From NCBI RefSeq assembly GCF_001427865.1, contig NZ_LMHH01000001.1:1860001-1924000 (forward strand): a stretch of DNA of 64,000 nucleotides. The letters are read 5' to 3'. The DNA comes from Altererythrobacter sp. Root672 (lineage in GTDB: Bacteria; Pseudomonadota; Alphaproteobacteria; Sphingomonadales; Sphingomonadaceae). Positions 55,313 to 64,000 of this stretch are shown piece by piece. The notes beneath the pieces were generated by a model. It had not been told where the DNA came from. It ran no database searches and saw only the letters and a list, made by a program, of their open reading frames with translations. The position numbers and the translations under genes were made by a program. How positions within the stretch are numbered: the first letter of the stretch is position 1; each line of letters begins with the position of its first letter.

Positions 55313-58300
55313 TCAAAAGCCGAAGCGCACGCCGACATAGAACGAGCGACCAATGGCGTCGTAGAGCGCCGTATCGGTCCCGTTCTGAGAGCTCGCGACA
55401 AACGGCAGTTCTTTGTCGAACAGATTGTTGATGCCCGCCCGCAACTCGAACTCGTCCTCGATTCTGACCGAACCGAACAGGTCGAACAGCTGGTATGACG
55501 GCACCCCGACCTGGGCGTTCGCCGGGGTGAGGACGGAACTGACGTCCTTCAGCTTGCTTTGATACCGCCAGCGCAAACCGATCCCGAAGGTGTCAGTGCG
55601 ATATGCGACCGTTGTGAGGGCCTTCCACACCGGGGTGGCGCGGGGAGGTACGGAACTCGTGCCCGCCCCACCTACGCTCACGCCGGTGTAGTCAACCGGT
55701 GGCACACCGGGGAGCTGCTGGATTTCGTAGTTGTTTAGCCATCCGATCGCCGAGTTGAGATCGATGCTCCCGCTCTCGTCCAACAGTCCCAGCGGGATGT
55801 TCCACGATAGCTGAGCTTCGATCCCATCGGTCTTGAGCCTGCCAAGGTTCTGGTACGGCGTGGCGACGTTCAGGATCTGCCCACTCAGCGTGTCGCGCGT
55901 GATCAGCGTGCAGAAATCGTTCGAGTTCGAATAGGTCGGGTTCGAACCATCCAGATTGAAGCAGCTGGAAAGGACGGTCAGGCCCGGGACGGTGGAGATG
56001 ACGTCGTTGATGGTGATGTTGAAATAGTCGACCGACAGGGAAATGTCGGAAAACACCCCGCTGCTGATCGGGGAATCCAACACGAACCCGAAATTGAAGG
56101 TGTTAGCCCGTTCCGGTGAGAGAGCGGTACTTCCCGATATGACCTGGCCCGTAGCTGTCGTCGGGAACTGGTAGGAGCTTATGGCAGCTGCCGGAACGCC
56201 TTGCGCGACGCACAGCGCCGCCACTTGTGCGCCGTTCGCCCCCGTCCGCGCCGTCGACCTGACGTCACAAGGATCACCGAGCGCGCCCGGCGGCGTGCCG
56301 ATGACCAACTGCGCACCCTGTGGTGGCGAGAACAGTTCGCCGATGTTGGGAGCGCGAACCGCCCTTTGATAGCTGCCGCGGAACAAGAGCGCTTCGACCG
56401 GCCGCCACCTGGCATCCAGTTCGTAGCTGGTGACAGACCCGGTGACCGAGTAATCTGAAATGCGGGCCGCGCCCCCTACCGCAAGCTCTTCTGCGAATGG
56501 GACATTGGCCAGCAGAGGGATATCGATCTGGGCAGCAAGTTCCTTGACGTTGATCGCGACCGGAGGGACCGGAAGCGTGTTGACCACGCCTTCGATGTTA
56601 CCGCCCGGATTTGATGGAACGATCAGGTTGAATGCATTCGGCGAGACCAGATCGGAGTCAGGCGAGAACTCGTAAGTGTTCTTGCGGTAGGCGGCCAACA
56701 GCGCGACTTGGACCGGGCCTGCGCCCAGATCGAAGATCTCGCCGTTGATCTGCCCTTGGACCTGGGTTTGCGACAGGTCTTCTACGCTGCGCGCATTCTT
56801 GGTGATGAAGCTGACGCAGGCGTCGGACAGTGAGCGGGCATTGGCGTCACCAAATGGATTGAAGCCACCGGCGCAAAGCGATGCTCCGCCATCGGGAGCG
56901 TTGAGCAGCCGGTAGACTTGAGACTTCAACACCGCGTTGTGCATCGTCTGGTTGTGCTGGGATTCATCGTATGAGGCGAAGACGTCGAACGACCAGCCGT
57001 CGGTGATGTCTCCTCGCAAACCAGCGAGATACTGCGCTACCCGATAGTTCTCGTCCCAGTTCTTGTCCGGTACGCCGACATACCGTCCGTTCCAGGTGAA
57101 CGGAGCTGTCGCCTGGGGCCGCGAGGCCAGGACTGTGCGCAAGTCAGCCGGAATGAAGGGATTGGTGACCGGGATCGTGGTCAACGCGGGAAACTGCGTC
57201 AGACTGCCGCCGCTCTCGGTATTCACCGTCAGGTCGACGTACATGAACTGACCGTAGAGGTTCAGGGACGAGGTCAGATCGTAGTCGCCTTTGACGAAGG
57301 CGGTCTTGCGTTCGAGTGCGTTATGGAACTGGATCTGTTGGCCCACCGGCATGCGGACGTTGCCGCCGATGACCATGTAACCGTTTCCGTCCGTCGGTCC
57401 GCGATAGTTGACCGCGCCAGTCTGCACGAAAAGCGTCTGGTCGTTGTTAAAGCCGAGATTGAGCAACGGATTGCGCGTGCCGGTTATGCCGTACTGCGAG
57501 AAAACCGTTTGCAGCACCGCGGCGCTGGGAGCGTTGGTGGCGCTGGGAACGAATGTTCCAGTTCCGATGAACGACGATGGCGTCTTATCGTGGAAGAACT
57601 CCCGTCGACTGCCATCAACGGGATCCTGCTTGCTGTAGCTGAAGGCAGTAATCAGGTGGCCGCGATTTTCGGCAAAGTCCGTCCCGAAGGCGAGCGCGCC
57701 ATTGAACTTGAAGGCATCTCCTCGTTCGCTGATCGACGAAAGGGCGTCGACGCGGAAGCCGTCTAGTTGGGGCAGCGTCTTGAAGTTGACCACGCCCGAC
57801 ATGGCGTCAGAACCGTAAATCGCAGACGCGCCGCCGGTAATCACGTCCACTCCGCCGATGATCACTTCCGGCAGAATGTTGATGTCGACGTTGCCTGCGA
57901 TATCCGAGACGGGAAGCCTCCTGCCATCTAGCAGCACGAGATTGCGATTGGTCCCAAGGCCGTGGAGGTTGATCGATGCGCGCCCACCGGTACCCTGGCC
58001 GCCCGTCGCAGCGTTTCCGCCGACGGTGAAGCTCGGAACCTGATTGAGCGCGTCTTGTAGCGTCGCCGTACCAGCTTCGCGGATGTCCTCTTGCCCTACG
58101 GTGATGATCGGGCTGACCGAAGTGTTATTCGGACGTTGAATTAGCGAGCCAGTGACGACGATGACGCCACCGGCATTGTTCGTCTCTTGCTCATCAGCTG
58201 CGTCAGCTTCTTGGCCAAATGCCGGCACTGCCGACGTCGCAAACGCAAGCGCGGCAAGCGAGCCTCCTAGGCGCATTGCGCTGAAAACGTTCCTGTTCAT
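55313..58300 (-). CDS. TonB-dependent receptor of the quinate-type cluster
   Basis: 995 residues. Signal peptide (1-29, F-G-Q-E), then the sphingomonad/caulobacter-type plug start I-V-V-T-G-S-L-I-Q-R-P and R-A-S-I-N-L-H-G-L-G-T-N-R, and a large barrel ending in Phe. Probably imports the phenolic ester or quinate compound used by the cluster. The TAGTTCATT motif lies 20-39 bases upstream. Confidence 0.93.
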   Translation of the reverse strand: MNRNVFSAMRLGGSLAALAFATSAVPAFGQEADAADEQETNNAGGVIVVTGSLIQRPNNTSVSPIITVGQEDIREAGTATLQDALNQVPSFTVGGNAATGGQGTGGRASINLHGLGTNRNLVLLDGRRLPVSDIAGNVDINILPEVIIGGVDVITGGASAIYGSDAMSGVVNFKTLPQLDGFRVDALSSISERGDAFKFNGALAFGTDFAENRGHLITAFSYSKQDPVDGSRREFFHDKTPSSFIGTGTFVPSATNAPSAAVLQTVFSQYGITGTRNPLLNLGFNNDQTLFVQTGAVNYRGPTDGNGYMVIGGNVRMPVGQQIQFHNALERKTAFVKGDYDLTSSLNLYGQFMYVDLTVNTESGGSLTQFPALTTIPVTNPFIPADLRTVLASRPQATAPFTWNGRYVGVPDKNWDENYRVAQYLAGLRGDITDGWSFDVFASYDESQHNQTMHNAVLKSQVYRLLNAPDGGASLCAGGFNPFGDANARSLSDACVSFITKNARSVEDLSQTQVQGQINGEIFDLGAGPVQVALLAAYRKNTYEFSPDSDLVSPNAFNLIVPSNPGGNIEGVVNTLPVPPVAINVKELAAQIDIPLLANVPFAEELAVGGAARISDYSVTGSVTSYELDARWRPVEALLFRGSYQRAVRAPNIGELFSPPQGAQLVIGTPPGALGDPCDVRSTARTGANGAQVAALCVAQGVPAAAISSYQFPTTATGQVISGSTALSPERANTFNFGFVLDSPISSGVFSDISLSVDYFNITINDVISTVPGLTVLSSCFNLDGSNPTYSNSNDFCTLITRDTLSGQILNVATPYQNLGRLKTDGIEAQLSWNIPLGLLDESGSIDLNSAIGWLNNYEIQQLPGVPPVDYTGVSVGGAGTSSVPPRATPVWKALTTVAYRTDTFGIGLRWRYQSKLKDVSSVLTPANAQVGVPSYQLFDLFGSVRIEDEFELRAGINNLFDKELPFVASSQNGTDTALYDAIGRSFYVGVRFGF

Positions 58301-58319
58301 CCCATCTCTCCCCGTAGAT

Positions 58320-58339
58320 AACGAACGATTTAGTTCATT
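58320..58339. promoter_or_regulatory. Operator-like motif A upstream of TonB receptor
   Basis: AACGAACGATTTAGTTCATT contains GAAC-N6-GTTC. The same layout occurs at 61981 at nearly the same distance (about 20 bases) from a start codon, and a related palindrome at 59860. Confidence 0.6.
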
Positions 58340-58354
58340 CCTCGACCAAAAAAA

Positions 58355-59656
58355 TCACTGCAACTCGATGCGCTTCACGTCTCCGATGACGAAAACGTAG
58401 GATGCGGCCCCAACAAGGGCGAGCACGCCGATGAATGCGAGCGCCCCGTAGAAAGACCCGGTCTGCCCAACGATGATCCCGATCACGATGGGCGTAACGA
58501 TGCCGGCCAGATTGGCGCACAGATTGAAGACACCACCTGTCAGCCCGATCAACTGCTTGGGCGCCACGTCGGAGATGAGCGTCCAACCGAGGTTGACCAT
58601 GCCCTGCCCGAAGAACGCGACCGACATGATGGCGATGATGATGAGGTTATCGTCCACGTAGTTCGCGGCGATGATCGTCGACGCCAGCAGCAGCCCCGTG
58701 ACGATCGGCAGCTTGCGCGCGATGTTCGCCGAGGCCGTGCGCCGCAGAAGGACGTCGGACACATAGCCACCAAGCAGCACACCCACTGACGCGGCAATGT
58801 AGGGCAGCACGGCGTAGACGCCCGACTTGATCCAATCCATGCCGCGTTCGGTTGCCAGATAGGTAGGAAACCAGGTCAGGAAGAAGACCAGGGTGGAATT
58901 CCCGCAGAACTGACCGATCGATGCGCCGAGAATCTGGCGCTGGCTCAAAAGCCGGCGCACATTTGACCAGCTGAAGGGCTCTGATGGTGCAGAGGCCGAA
59001 ACGGCGAGGCCGCCTCCCGCCTTGATGTGTTCGAGCTCGGCCTGGTTGGCGCGCTTGCTCTGATGGGGCTCCCGGTAAAGCCCGTACATCGCCAGGCCAA
59101 AGAGGATGCCGATACCGCCGGCAATGAAGAACAGCGATCGCCACCCGTAAGCGCCAACGATCCAGAACAGGACCGGGCTGAAAAAGGCGAGCCCAGCGTA
59201 CTGACCCACTGCGAAGACCGAGTTGGCGCGAGCGCGTTCGTCCTGCGGAAACCAGGTACTCAGGATCCTGCTGTTGCAGGGGAAGCAGGGGGCCTCGGCG
59301 ACGCCCAGCGCCAAACGGAACCCCAGCAGCATCCCAACATTCGAGGCAATGCCGTGGAAGAATGTCGCGACCGACCACAGCAGAAGGGATGCGCCATAAG
59401 TGATGCGAGTACCCAGGCGATCGAGGACAATTCCGCCAGGTATTTGAGCAGCGGCATAGGTCCACGAAAACGCCGAGAAGATCAGCCCCATCACTTCCGG
59501 GGAGATCTTCAGCTCCTCGGTCATCGAGGGCGCCGCAACGCCCATGACGGCCCGATCCAGATAGTTGAGCAAGGTCGCAAAGCTAATCAGTGCGAGAATG
59601 CCAAGACGAGCCTTCGTGGCGCGCTGGGAGCTTTGGATGGTGCCCGAGTAGCTCAT
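58355..59656 (-). CDS. MFS transporter, ACS (anion:cation symporter) family
   Basis: 433 residues from ATG 59656. Twelve membrane helices; N-Y-L-D-R-A-V near the first helix and the conserved F-S-W-T-Y-A-A-A-Q-I-P-G-G, G-x-R (L-G-T-R) of the ACS family, which moves sugar acids and other organic anions. Quinate, shikimate or a dihydroxybenzoate is the likely cargo by context. Confidence 0.9.
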   Translation of the reverse strand: MSYSGTIQSSQRATKARLGILALISFATLLNYLDRAVMGVAAPSMTEELKISPEVMGLIFSAFSWTYAAAQIPGGIVLDRLGTRITYGASLLLWSVATFFHGIASNVGMLLGFRLALGVAEAPCFPCNSRILSTWFPQDERARANSVFAVGQYAGLAFFSPVLFWIVGAYGWRSLFFIAGGIGILFGLAMYGLYREPHQSKRANQAELEHIKAGGGLAVSASAPSEPFSWSNVRRLLSQRQILGASIGQFCGNSTLVFFLTWFPTYLATERGMDWIKSGVYAVLPYIAASVGVLLGGYVSDVLLRRTASANIARKLPIVTGLLLASTIIAANYVDDNLIIIAIMSVAFFGQGMVNLGWTLISDVAPKQLIGLTGGVFNLCANLAGIVTPIVIGIIVGQTGSFYGALAFIGVLALVGAASYVFVIGDVKRIELQ

Positions 59657-59859
59657 GGCTCTACGCAGCTGCCAACGGGGATCGCGCGATGCGACGCACC
59701 GCAAGCAGAGCCGAAAGGTTCGGATTTGGCCCGTTCAGGACGTAGACTGTTTGCGCGGCCATCGAAACGCCGGCCCTCTCCCTTTATGTTCGCGCTCCTT
59801 GGCACGAATCTCTCGTTGAGCGTGTGATATGGAACGCCGGTTTCGGTCGCAAGTGAAAT

Positions 59860-59876
59860 TAACGAACTAGTTCGTT
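59860..59876. promoter_or_regulatory. Operator-like palindrome B
   Basis: AACGAACTAGTTCGTT (59861-59876) is a perfect 16-base palindrome. It shares TAGTTCRTT with sites A and C. It overlaps the stop codon of the propeller gene and lies about 205 bases upstream of the MFS start. Confidence 0.6.
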
Positions 59877-60985
59877 TTTTCCATAGCTGTGAGCTTTCTG
59901 ACGGCAACACGGTCTGCTTGGTACGAGCCAAGCCAAAGATCGCCGTCCACGACGAGCGCTGCCGAAACGCCATTGAACGATGGATTTGGGCCGGCCCTGA
60001 CGAGCACCTCCCAATCCTTCGATGTCGGGTCAAGCAGTGCCGCGACATAGCCCCGATGACACTGCATAGTATCCGCCACGCCATCGATCACTTGCCTTGG
60101 GCCGCCGCAAGCCGGCTCGTCGCGAACCATGCCTGCGGCGAGGAGCCGGCCGCCGTACCAGTGTATGTTGTCGGGCATGAATTCGGGGGCTGTGGTCCTC
60201 CAAGCCGGGCCTGACGCGTCATTCCGGTTGAAACGGACGATCTCGCGAGACCCGAAGGAAACTACGTAGAAGCCATCGTCCGTCGGGGAGGCCTCGAGAC
60301 CGTTGTTGCCCTGCAGTTCGGTCCCTTCGATCACATGGAAATGCTCTGCGCCCGGCGGTCTTTCGAGAACGTACCCAGTCTTCTGTCCGAGAACGAAGTC
60401 GGTGATTGATGTGCCCGGTCTAGTGAGGACGGTCACCAATACCGTCCCATCGCCGTAGGTTGCGACACTGTTGCCGACGTCGCCCTGCGGCAAGAGCAGG
60501 CAACCGCGCCAAGCCAGCTTGGGCGGCCGAGACCGATCGCGGTTATCAACGGCGAACACCTCGATGGACTCGCGCCCGCCGTGGTTGACGACATGTAGCT
60601 CGCCCTCTCCGGTGCTGGTCGCGCGAAAGCTCAGTCCGCGGGCGTTGAAGAGCGCGGGGTCAGGTGGAGTGGCACAATCGGGAAACCGTTTCCGATCCGG
60701 AGCAATTTGATGCCGCTTGCCGGTGAACCAAGATTGCAGGGTCCGTCGCCTGGTATCGATCAGTTTGAGCCCCGAGCCCGGCGCGAAACCGCTAGCGACT
60801 ATCCAACGGCTGTCGGGGATCTTGGCGAGATCCTCCGGCTTGGCGGCTCCGCAAACAAACGTAAGCTCACCGTCGGCGGTGCAAGGTCCAACGGACGAAG
60901 CGGATTCAACGGCCGGTGCGCAGGCTGTCGCGCCGAGCAGGATAGGCCACGCGAAGCTGCCTCCCCTCAGCCAACTCGCGCTCAC
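59867..60985 (-). CDS. Beta-propeller lipoprotein, SMP-30-like
   Basis: 372 residues; the start overlaps the esterase stop (ATGA). N-terminal signal peptide ends in G-A-T-A-C, a possible lipobox. The rest looks like a six-bladed propeller with repeated G-L-x-A/L and N-G-L-E-A-S and N-I-H-W motifs as in SMP-30/arylesterase proteins. It could be a periplasmic lactonase for sugar-acid or quinate lactones; not proven. Confidence 0.7.
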   Translation of the reverse strand: MSASWLRGGSFAWPILLGATACAPAVESASSVGPCTADGELTFVCGAAKPEDLAKIPDSRWIVASGFAPGSGLKLIDTRRRTLQSWFTGKRHQIAPDRKRFPDCATPPDPALFNARGLSFRATSTGEGELHVVNHGGRESIEVFAVDNRDRSRPPKLAWRGCLLLPQGDVGNSVATYGDGTVLVTVLTRPGTSITDFVLGQKTGYVLERPPGAEHFHVIEGTELQGNNGLEASPTDDGFYVVSFGSREIVRFNRNDASGPAWRTTAPEFMPDNIHWYGGRLLAAGMVRDEPACGGPRQVIDGVADTMQCHRGYVAALLDPTSKDWEVLVRAGPNPSFNGVSAALVVDGDLWLGSYQADRVAVRKLTAMEKTN

Positions 60986-61962
60986 GGCTTCGAACGGAGA
61001 TGCTGGTCAAAGAAGCGATAGGTGTGATCAAGAGCACGCAGCGACGCCTCGCGGGTCTCGGCCTCATTGGCCCCTACCCAGCTATGTCCTACGCCCGGAA
61101 TGATCTCGACTTCGACCGACGCGCCGACAGAGTTCAGTTTCTGTGCCAGCCTCTCAGACTGCGCTACCGGGACCACACGATCTTCAGTGCCGTGTAGGAG
61201 CAGGATCGGCGGATCTTTCGCGTCCGCGTGCATTATCGCACTCGCGGCATCGAACTGCTCACGCGAGCAACGGCCGGGCTCGCAGCCAAGATAGTCGAAT
61301 TCAGCCCGTTGTCCGCCAGTCTGCGGCATGGCCGGAAAGTCATAGATGCCATACCAGCCAGCCGCGGCTTGCGGACAATCGGACATTTCGGAGTTTGCCT
61401 TGTCCGCTCCGCTTGGGGCCGCACCACAGGTCAATGCCTCCAAGATCGCAAGCTGGCCCCCAGCCGATCCGCCGAAGATGCCGGTTCGCGCGGTATCAAT
61501 TCCGTACTCCTGGGCATTCGCCTTCAGAAACCTGATCGCCGTCCGCACATCGTCCAGAGCCGCCGGAAACGGCGCTTCGCCCGAAAGGCGATATTCGACG
61601 GACGCAACCACGTATCCCCGGCTAGCGAGCTCGGCGAGTACCCCTGGAAAGTCGGCAAAGGCGCCCGACTGCCGCGTGTGGCCACCGCGCCATCCACCCC
61701 CGTGAACATAGACGATGAGCGGCTTGGCCTCGACGCGGTCAGCCGGGAGATAGACATCCAGGATCAGCGGCCGGAAACGTTCGATCCTGGAAAACTCCAC
61801 ATCGGCCAGCGCCAGAACACCCTTCGGGTACGGAACGACGCGACTGGGCATCGGATCTCCGAGCGCAGGCTCAGGCAGTGTGGGCGGCTCTGCCCTCTGT
61901 GCAGAAGCTGCGGCCGAACCGACCAGAAGTGCGGCGACCACAAGACTGTGGAACTTGCTCAT
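60982..61962 (-). CDS. Secreted alpha/beta-hydrolase (esterase)
   Basis: 326 residues, signal peptide 1-21 (A-S-A-Q). Oxyanion motif H-G-G-G-W near 90, nucleophile in G-G-S-A-G-G near 165, acid in H-G-T-E-D-R and His in G-V-G-H-S-W. These fit the acetyl-esterase/hormone-sensitive lipase group. In this cluster it may split a phenolic ester such as chlorogenate outside the cytoplasm. Confidence 0.9.
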   Translation of the reverse strand: MSKFHSLVVAALLVGSAAASAQRAEPPTLPEPALGDPMPSRVVPYPKGVLALADVEFSRIERFRPLILDVYLPADRVEAKPLIVYVHGGGWRGGHTRQSGAFADFPGVLAELASRGYVVASVEYRLSGEAPFPAALDDVRTAIRFLKANAQEYGIDTARTGIFGGSAGGQLAILEALTCGAAPSGADKANSEMSDCPQAAAGWYGIYDFPAMPQTGGQRAEFDYLGCEPGRCSREQFDAASAIMHADAKDPPILLLHGTEDRVVPVAQSERLAQKLNSVGASVEVEIIPGVGHSWVGANEAETREASLRALDHTYRFFDQHLRSKP

Positions 61963-61980
61963 TCATCTCTCTCCCTGCGC

Positions 61981-61997
61981 GAACCGGTTAGTTCATT
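61981..61997. promoter_or_regulatory. Operator-like motif C upstream of esterase operon
   Basis: GAACCGGTTAGTTCATT has the same GAAC-N6-GTTC layout as site A, 19 bases before the esterase start. Confidence 0.6.
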
Positions 61998-62030
61998 GCA
62001 ATGTTCTGCCACAGCCAAGACTGACCCGGT

Positions 62031-62900
62031 CTAGACTACTTCCCGTAGCCCCTCGTTCGACGGCACATACGCGACAGACACATCGAGGAGGCTATCGAGT
62101 TGCTGGGCCAATATCCTGGCGGCTGGCTCCTCCATCGCGATCGACCCCACCACCAACATGGCCTTGCGTTGGCCGAGTGAGATCGCATCCATCACGTAGG
62201 CCGTGGTCTCGGTTTCGTGGACTTCGCCGCAAATCAGCAGGTCAACGTCAGATCGCGATATCAAAGGCGCGAGGGCGTTTGGCCGATTGGTTTCGGTCGC
62301 GACAGCGATGCCCGACACCGCGAGTGACGGGTCGCCGACCAGACGCACAGTCTGTGTCGGCAAGATCTCTTTGACGCGCCTGACCACGTCGATCACGCGA
62401 TAGGGCGAGTTTCGATAGATCAGCCCCGCGGCCGTATTGGCAGTTTGTTCCGGTGTTTCGAGGCCAAGCGCGCGCGGAAAGGCAGTCGTCACAGCGAGAC
62501 CAGCCGGGCCCTCTCGCGGATCCTGTAGCCTGAGAACGGCGAGGCCATGGCGGTCGATAAAATCGAGTTTGGCCGCAAGGGCCGGTTCGGGCTTGGCAAC
62601 CGGACGATCCTGACTGTCGCCAAGGAATGCACTGCGGGTGATGATGATGTTGGCGCCAAGCTCAACGGCTCGCTCAAGGACCGCGGTGCTCGCCCTGGCA
62701 GCCACGACAACGCCCGCAACCGGCACGTCGGCGTCACCCGCACGGTACCCATCAACCAACGCCCCGACAGCCCGATAGGAGCCGCCGGCAATGGCCAGGT
62801 CGCGTCGGCCGGGCGGATCAACGCCGCGATGCCGCCGCGCTTCGGGGCCGAGGGCAGCCTGTATTTTCACGAACAGTTCGTGGCCGGTGATAGGCATCAT
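62031..62900 (-). CDS. NIF3-like protein, metal ligands largely lost
   Basis: 289 residues. It has the NIF3/DUF34 fold pattern V-A-G-V-V-V-A-A and L-G-A-N-I-I-I-T, but I-I-I-T-R-S-A replaces the usual I-T-H-H-P metal motif and G-S-I-A-M-E-E replaces the C-terminal G-H-x-x-T-E. The dinuclear site may be absent. Starts 7 bases after the second NIF3-like gene ends. Confidence 0.75.
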   Translation of the reverse strand: MMPITGHELFVKIQAALGPEARRHRGVDPPGRRDLAIAGGSYRAVGALVDGYRAGDADVPVAGVVVAARASTAVLERAVELGANIIITRSAFLGDSQDRPVAKPEPALAAKLDFIDRHGLAVLRLQDPREGPAGLAVTTAFPRALGLETPEQTANTAAGLIYRNSPYRVIDVVRRVKEILPTQTVRLVGDPSLAVSGIAVATETNRPNALAPLISRSDVDLLICGEVHETETTAYVMDAISLGQRKAMLVVGSIAMEEPAARILAQQLDSLLDVSVAYVPSNEGLREVV

Positions 62901-62907
62901 GCGATCC

Positions 62908-63795
62908 TCAGTCGGGATTGGTGTACGGGTCGGTGGTGGCGAACCACTGGCAGGGCATCCCTGGAAAGACGCCGCCGAGCCACTCTGCGATATTCCTCAT
63001 CCCGAAGTCCTCCGCCGTATGGCCGGCAAGGAACACGACTACCGGCTTTGAGGAGGCTAAGTCCTGAGCGTAGCCAAGGACTTCTGGTTCGCGCACTTCG
63101 CCGAGCAGGACCGCATCAACCCCTTCGACCCCAAATTGGGCGATCTGCACATTTTCACCCGGCATTCCCGCAGTAATGCTGATCTTGGAGATGACCTGAT
63201 CCGGGTTTCCGAACATGCGTAAGGTGCGCCTGCCGCAGGCCTGCTTGATATGGCGCCCCACCTCGAGAGCGGATGCGCTGGGCAGCGTCACGAGCACGCC
63301 TGGCCTTTCAGTGTCGCGATATCGAGTCCAGTCGAGGCGCTCCAGCAAGCCGGTCATGATCGCATCGCCTGGTCGCGAATGGGCGTGGCCGTGCATTCGT
63401 TGGATCACCATCCCGTTTTCGTCGAGAAAACGCTTCTTGGCGGTCAGGACGGGGTCCGTTTCCGGGAGCACGCTTTCGGCAAAGTCGTCGTACCGCTCGT
63501 AGAAGCTGGCCTCGTGAGGGATGATGTAGTTGAGGCCCGCCGCTTTGGCCTGGCGCAAGACATCAAGAGAGGCGAAAAAACAGGTCGCGATCCCGGTTAT
63601 CTCGGCGTTCCGGTCACCGTAGATGATCCGATCATCGGTCGGGTTGGGATCCCAAGGCTGTCCGGACGCGAGCCTTATTTGTCGGAACACCTCGCGAGCC
63701 GTGGGGCGCGTGGATTGCCCAAGCGCCATGGATGAGGGCAGAGCCAGCGCAGTTGCAAGGCCGGCCACTGCGCTGCGCCGGGTGAGTGAGAGCAT
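62908..63795 (-). CDS. Exported NIF3-like protein
   Basis: 295 residues from ATG 63795 (an ATG 12 codons upstream is also possible). The N-terminus is a twin-arginine-type signal (L-T-R-R-S-A-V-A-G-L). The mature part has N-Y-I-I-P-H-E-A-S-F where NIF3 has a metal motif, and G-H-T-A-E-D near the C-terminus. It retains at least some ligands. NIF3 family function is poorly known; export is unusual. Confidence 0.75.
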   Translation of the reverse strand: MLSLTRRSAVAGLATALALPSSMALGQSTRPTAREVFRQIRLASGQPWDPNPTDDRIIYGDRNAEITGIATCFFASLDVLRQAKAAGLNYIIPHEASFYERYDDFAESVLPETDPVLTAKKRFLDENGMVIQRMHGHAHSRPGDAIMTGLLERLDWTRYRDTERPGVLVTLPSASALEVGRHIKQACGRRTLRMFGNPDQVISKISITAGMPGENVQIAQFGVEGVDAVLLGEVREPEVLGYAQDLASSKPVVVFLAGHTAEDFGMRNIAEWLGGVFPGMPCQWFATTDPYTNPD

Positions 63796-63835
63796 TCTGG
63801 AATTCCCTGCCTGTTCGTCTGCTTGCCCCATCGCG

Positions 63836-64000
63836 CTAGAGCGCGTTTTCCTGGTCGGTTTTGAAGCGGGATTGCGTGGTGAGCTTGATCACTTCGTTGG
63901 CGGCACCGTACTGGTCGTAGCCGCCGCGCCGCTCGACGATCTCGAAGAAGAAGCGCTTCTCGAAAGCCCGCGAATTGAGTTGGAGGTATTCGCCCTCCCC
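63836..64000 (-). CDS. 3-dehydroshikimate dehydratase-like protein (QuiC), C-terminal end only
   Basis: The last 54 residues, continuing past the right edge. R-F-F-F-E-I-V-E-R-R-G-G-Y-D-Q-Y-G-A-A-N matches the C-terminus of the fused sugar-phosphate isomerase/4-hydroxyphenylpyruvate-dioxygenase-like enzymes such as QuiC, which make protocatechuate from 3-dehydroshikimate. The rest of the gene must be read to be sure. Confidence 0.75.
   Translation of the reverse strand, partial: GEGEYLQLNSRAFEKRFFFEIVERRGGYDQYGAANEVIKLTTQSRFKTDQENAL

Overview
The window reads as chromosomal DNA of a high-GC alphaproteobacterium, most likely a sphingomonad (order Sphingomonadales). The evidence is gcrA, a CrtZ-type carotenoid hydroxylase, the zeta-type ATPase inhibitor (DUF1476), many TonB-dependent receptors, a LigE-like beta-etherase homologue and short hairpin repeats of a kind I associate with this group. 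Genus cannot be set from sequence alone.

Region 1 (1-6.96 kb) looks like the right end of a genomic island. A tyrosine integrase sits just beyond the 3' end of a tRNA-Ser(CGA). Next come an ECF sigma factor, a FecR anti-sigma, a TonB transducer with an STN domain, and the first 121 codons of what looks like an AtxE-type lasso-peptide isopeptidase. The whole set runs off the left edge. Region 2 (7.1-9.2 kb) holds hspQ, an ABC-2 permease and gcrA. Region 3 (9.2-20.4 kb) is an accessory catabolic block: two tandem type I sulfatases, a HAD hydrolase, an MFS carrier, two SDR dehydrogenases, a secreted GlcG-like protein, DUF4168 and DUF1993 proteins and two methyltransferase-fold proteins.

Region 4 (20.5-32.8 kb, minus strand) is the conserved translation/RNA operon rimP-nusA-ylxR/DUF448-infB ... 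rbfA ... truB-rpsO-pnp, with extra genes inserted (GATase, DUF1697, M50 protease, DUF2239). Region 5 (33.2-38.9 kb) holds rnk and a phage-shock locus: divergent pspF, a sigma-54 promoter, a 51-codon ORF, pspA, pspB, pspC, and then eight consecutive small PspB-like genes. Each encodes one membrane helix and a coiled coil; six share a near-constant V-L-E-R-I-V-T-D-K/R-G type motif (some with one substitution) and the last two degenerate. This array is the most unusual feature of the window.

Region 6 (38.9-54.4 kb) is mixed housekeeping: sufE, crtZ, leuC and leuD split by about 4.2 kb (HEAT-repeat repair protein, TonB receptor, uracil/deoxyinosine glycosylase family protein), zeta inhibitor, bolA, grxD, an ABC-F ATPase, a three-repeat secreted protein, a LigE-like GST, mscS and a BaiN-type flavoprotein. 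Region 7 (54.4-64 kb, all minus strand) is a likely quinate/shikimate or plant-phenolic ester utilisation cluster: the C-terminus of a QuiC-like 3-dehydroshikimate dehydratase, two NIF3-like proteins (one exported), a secreted esterase, a beta-propeller lipoprotein, an MFS carrier, a TonB receptor and an AroE-family dehydrogenase. A recurring TAGTTCRTT-containing motif lies upstream of three of its units.

All homology calls come from recognising motifs and family sequence by eye; no database search was run.
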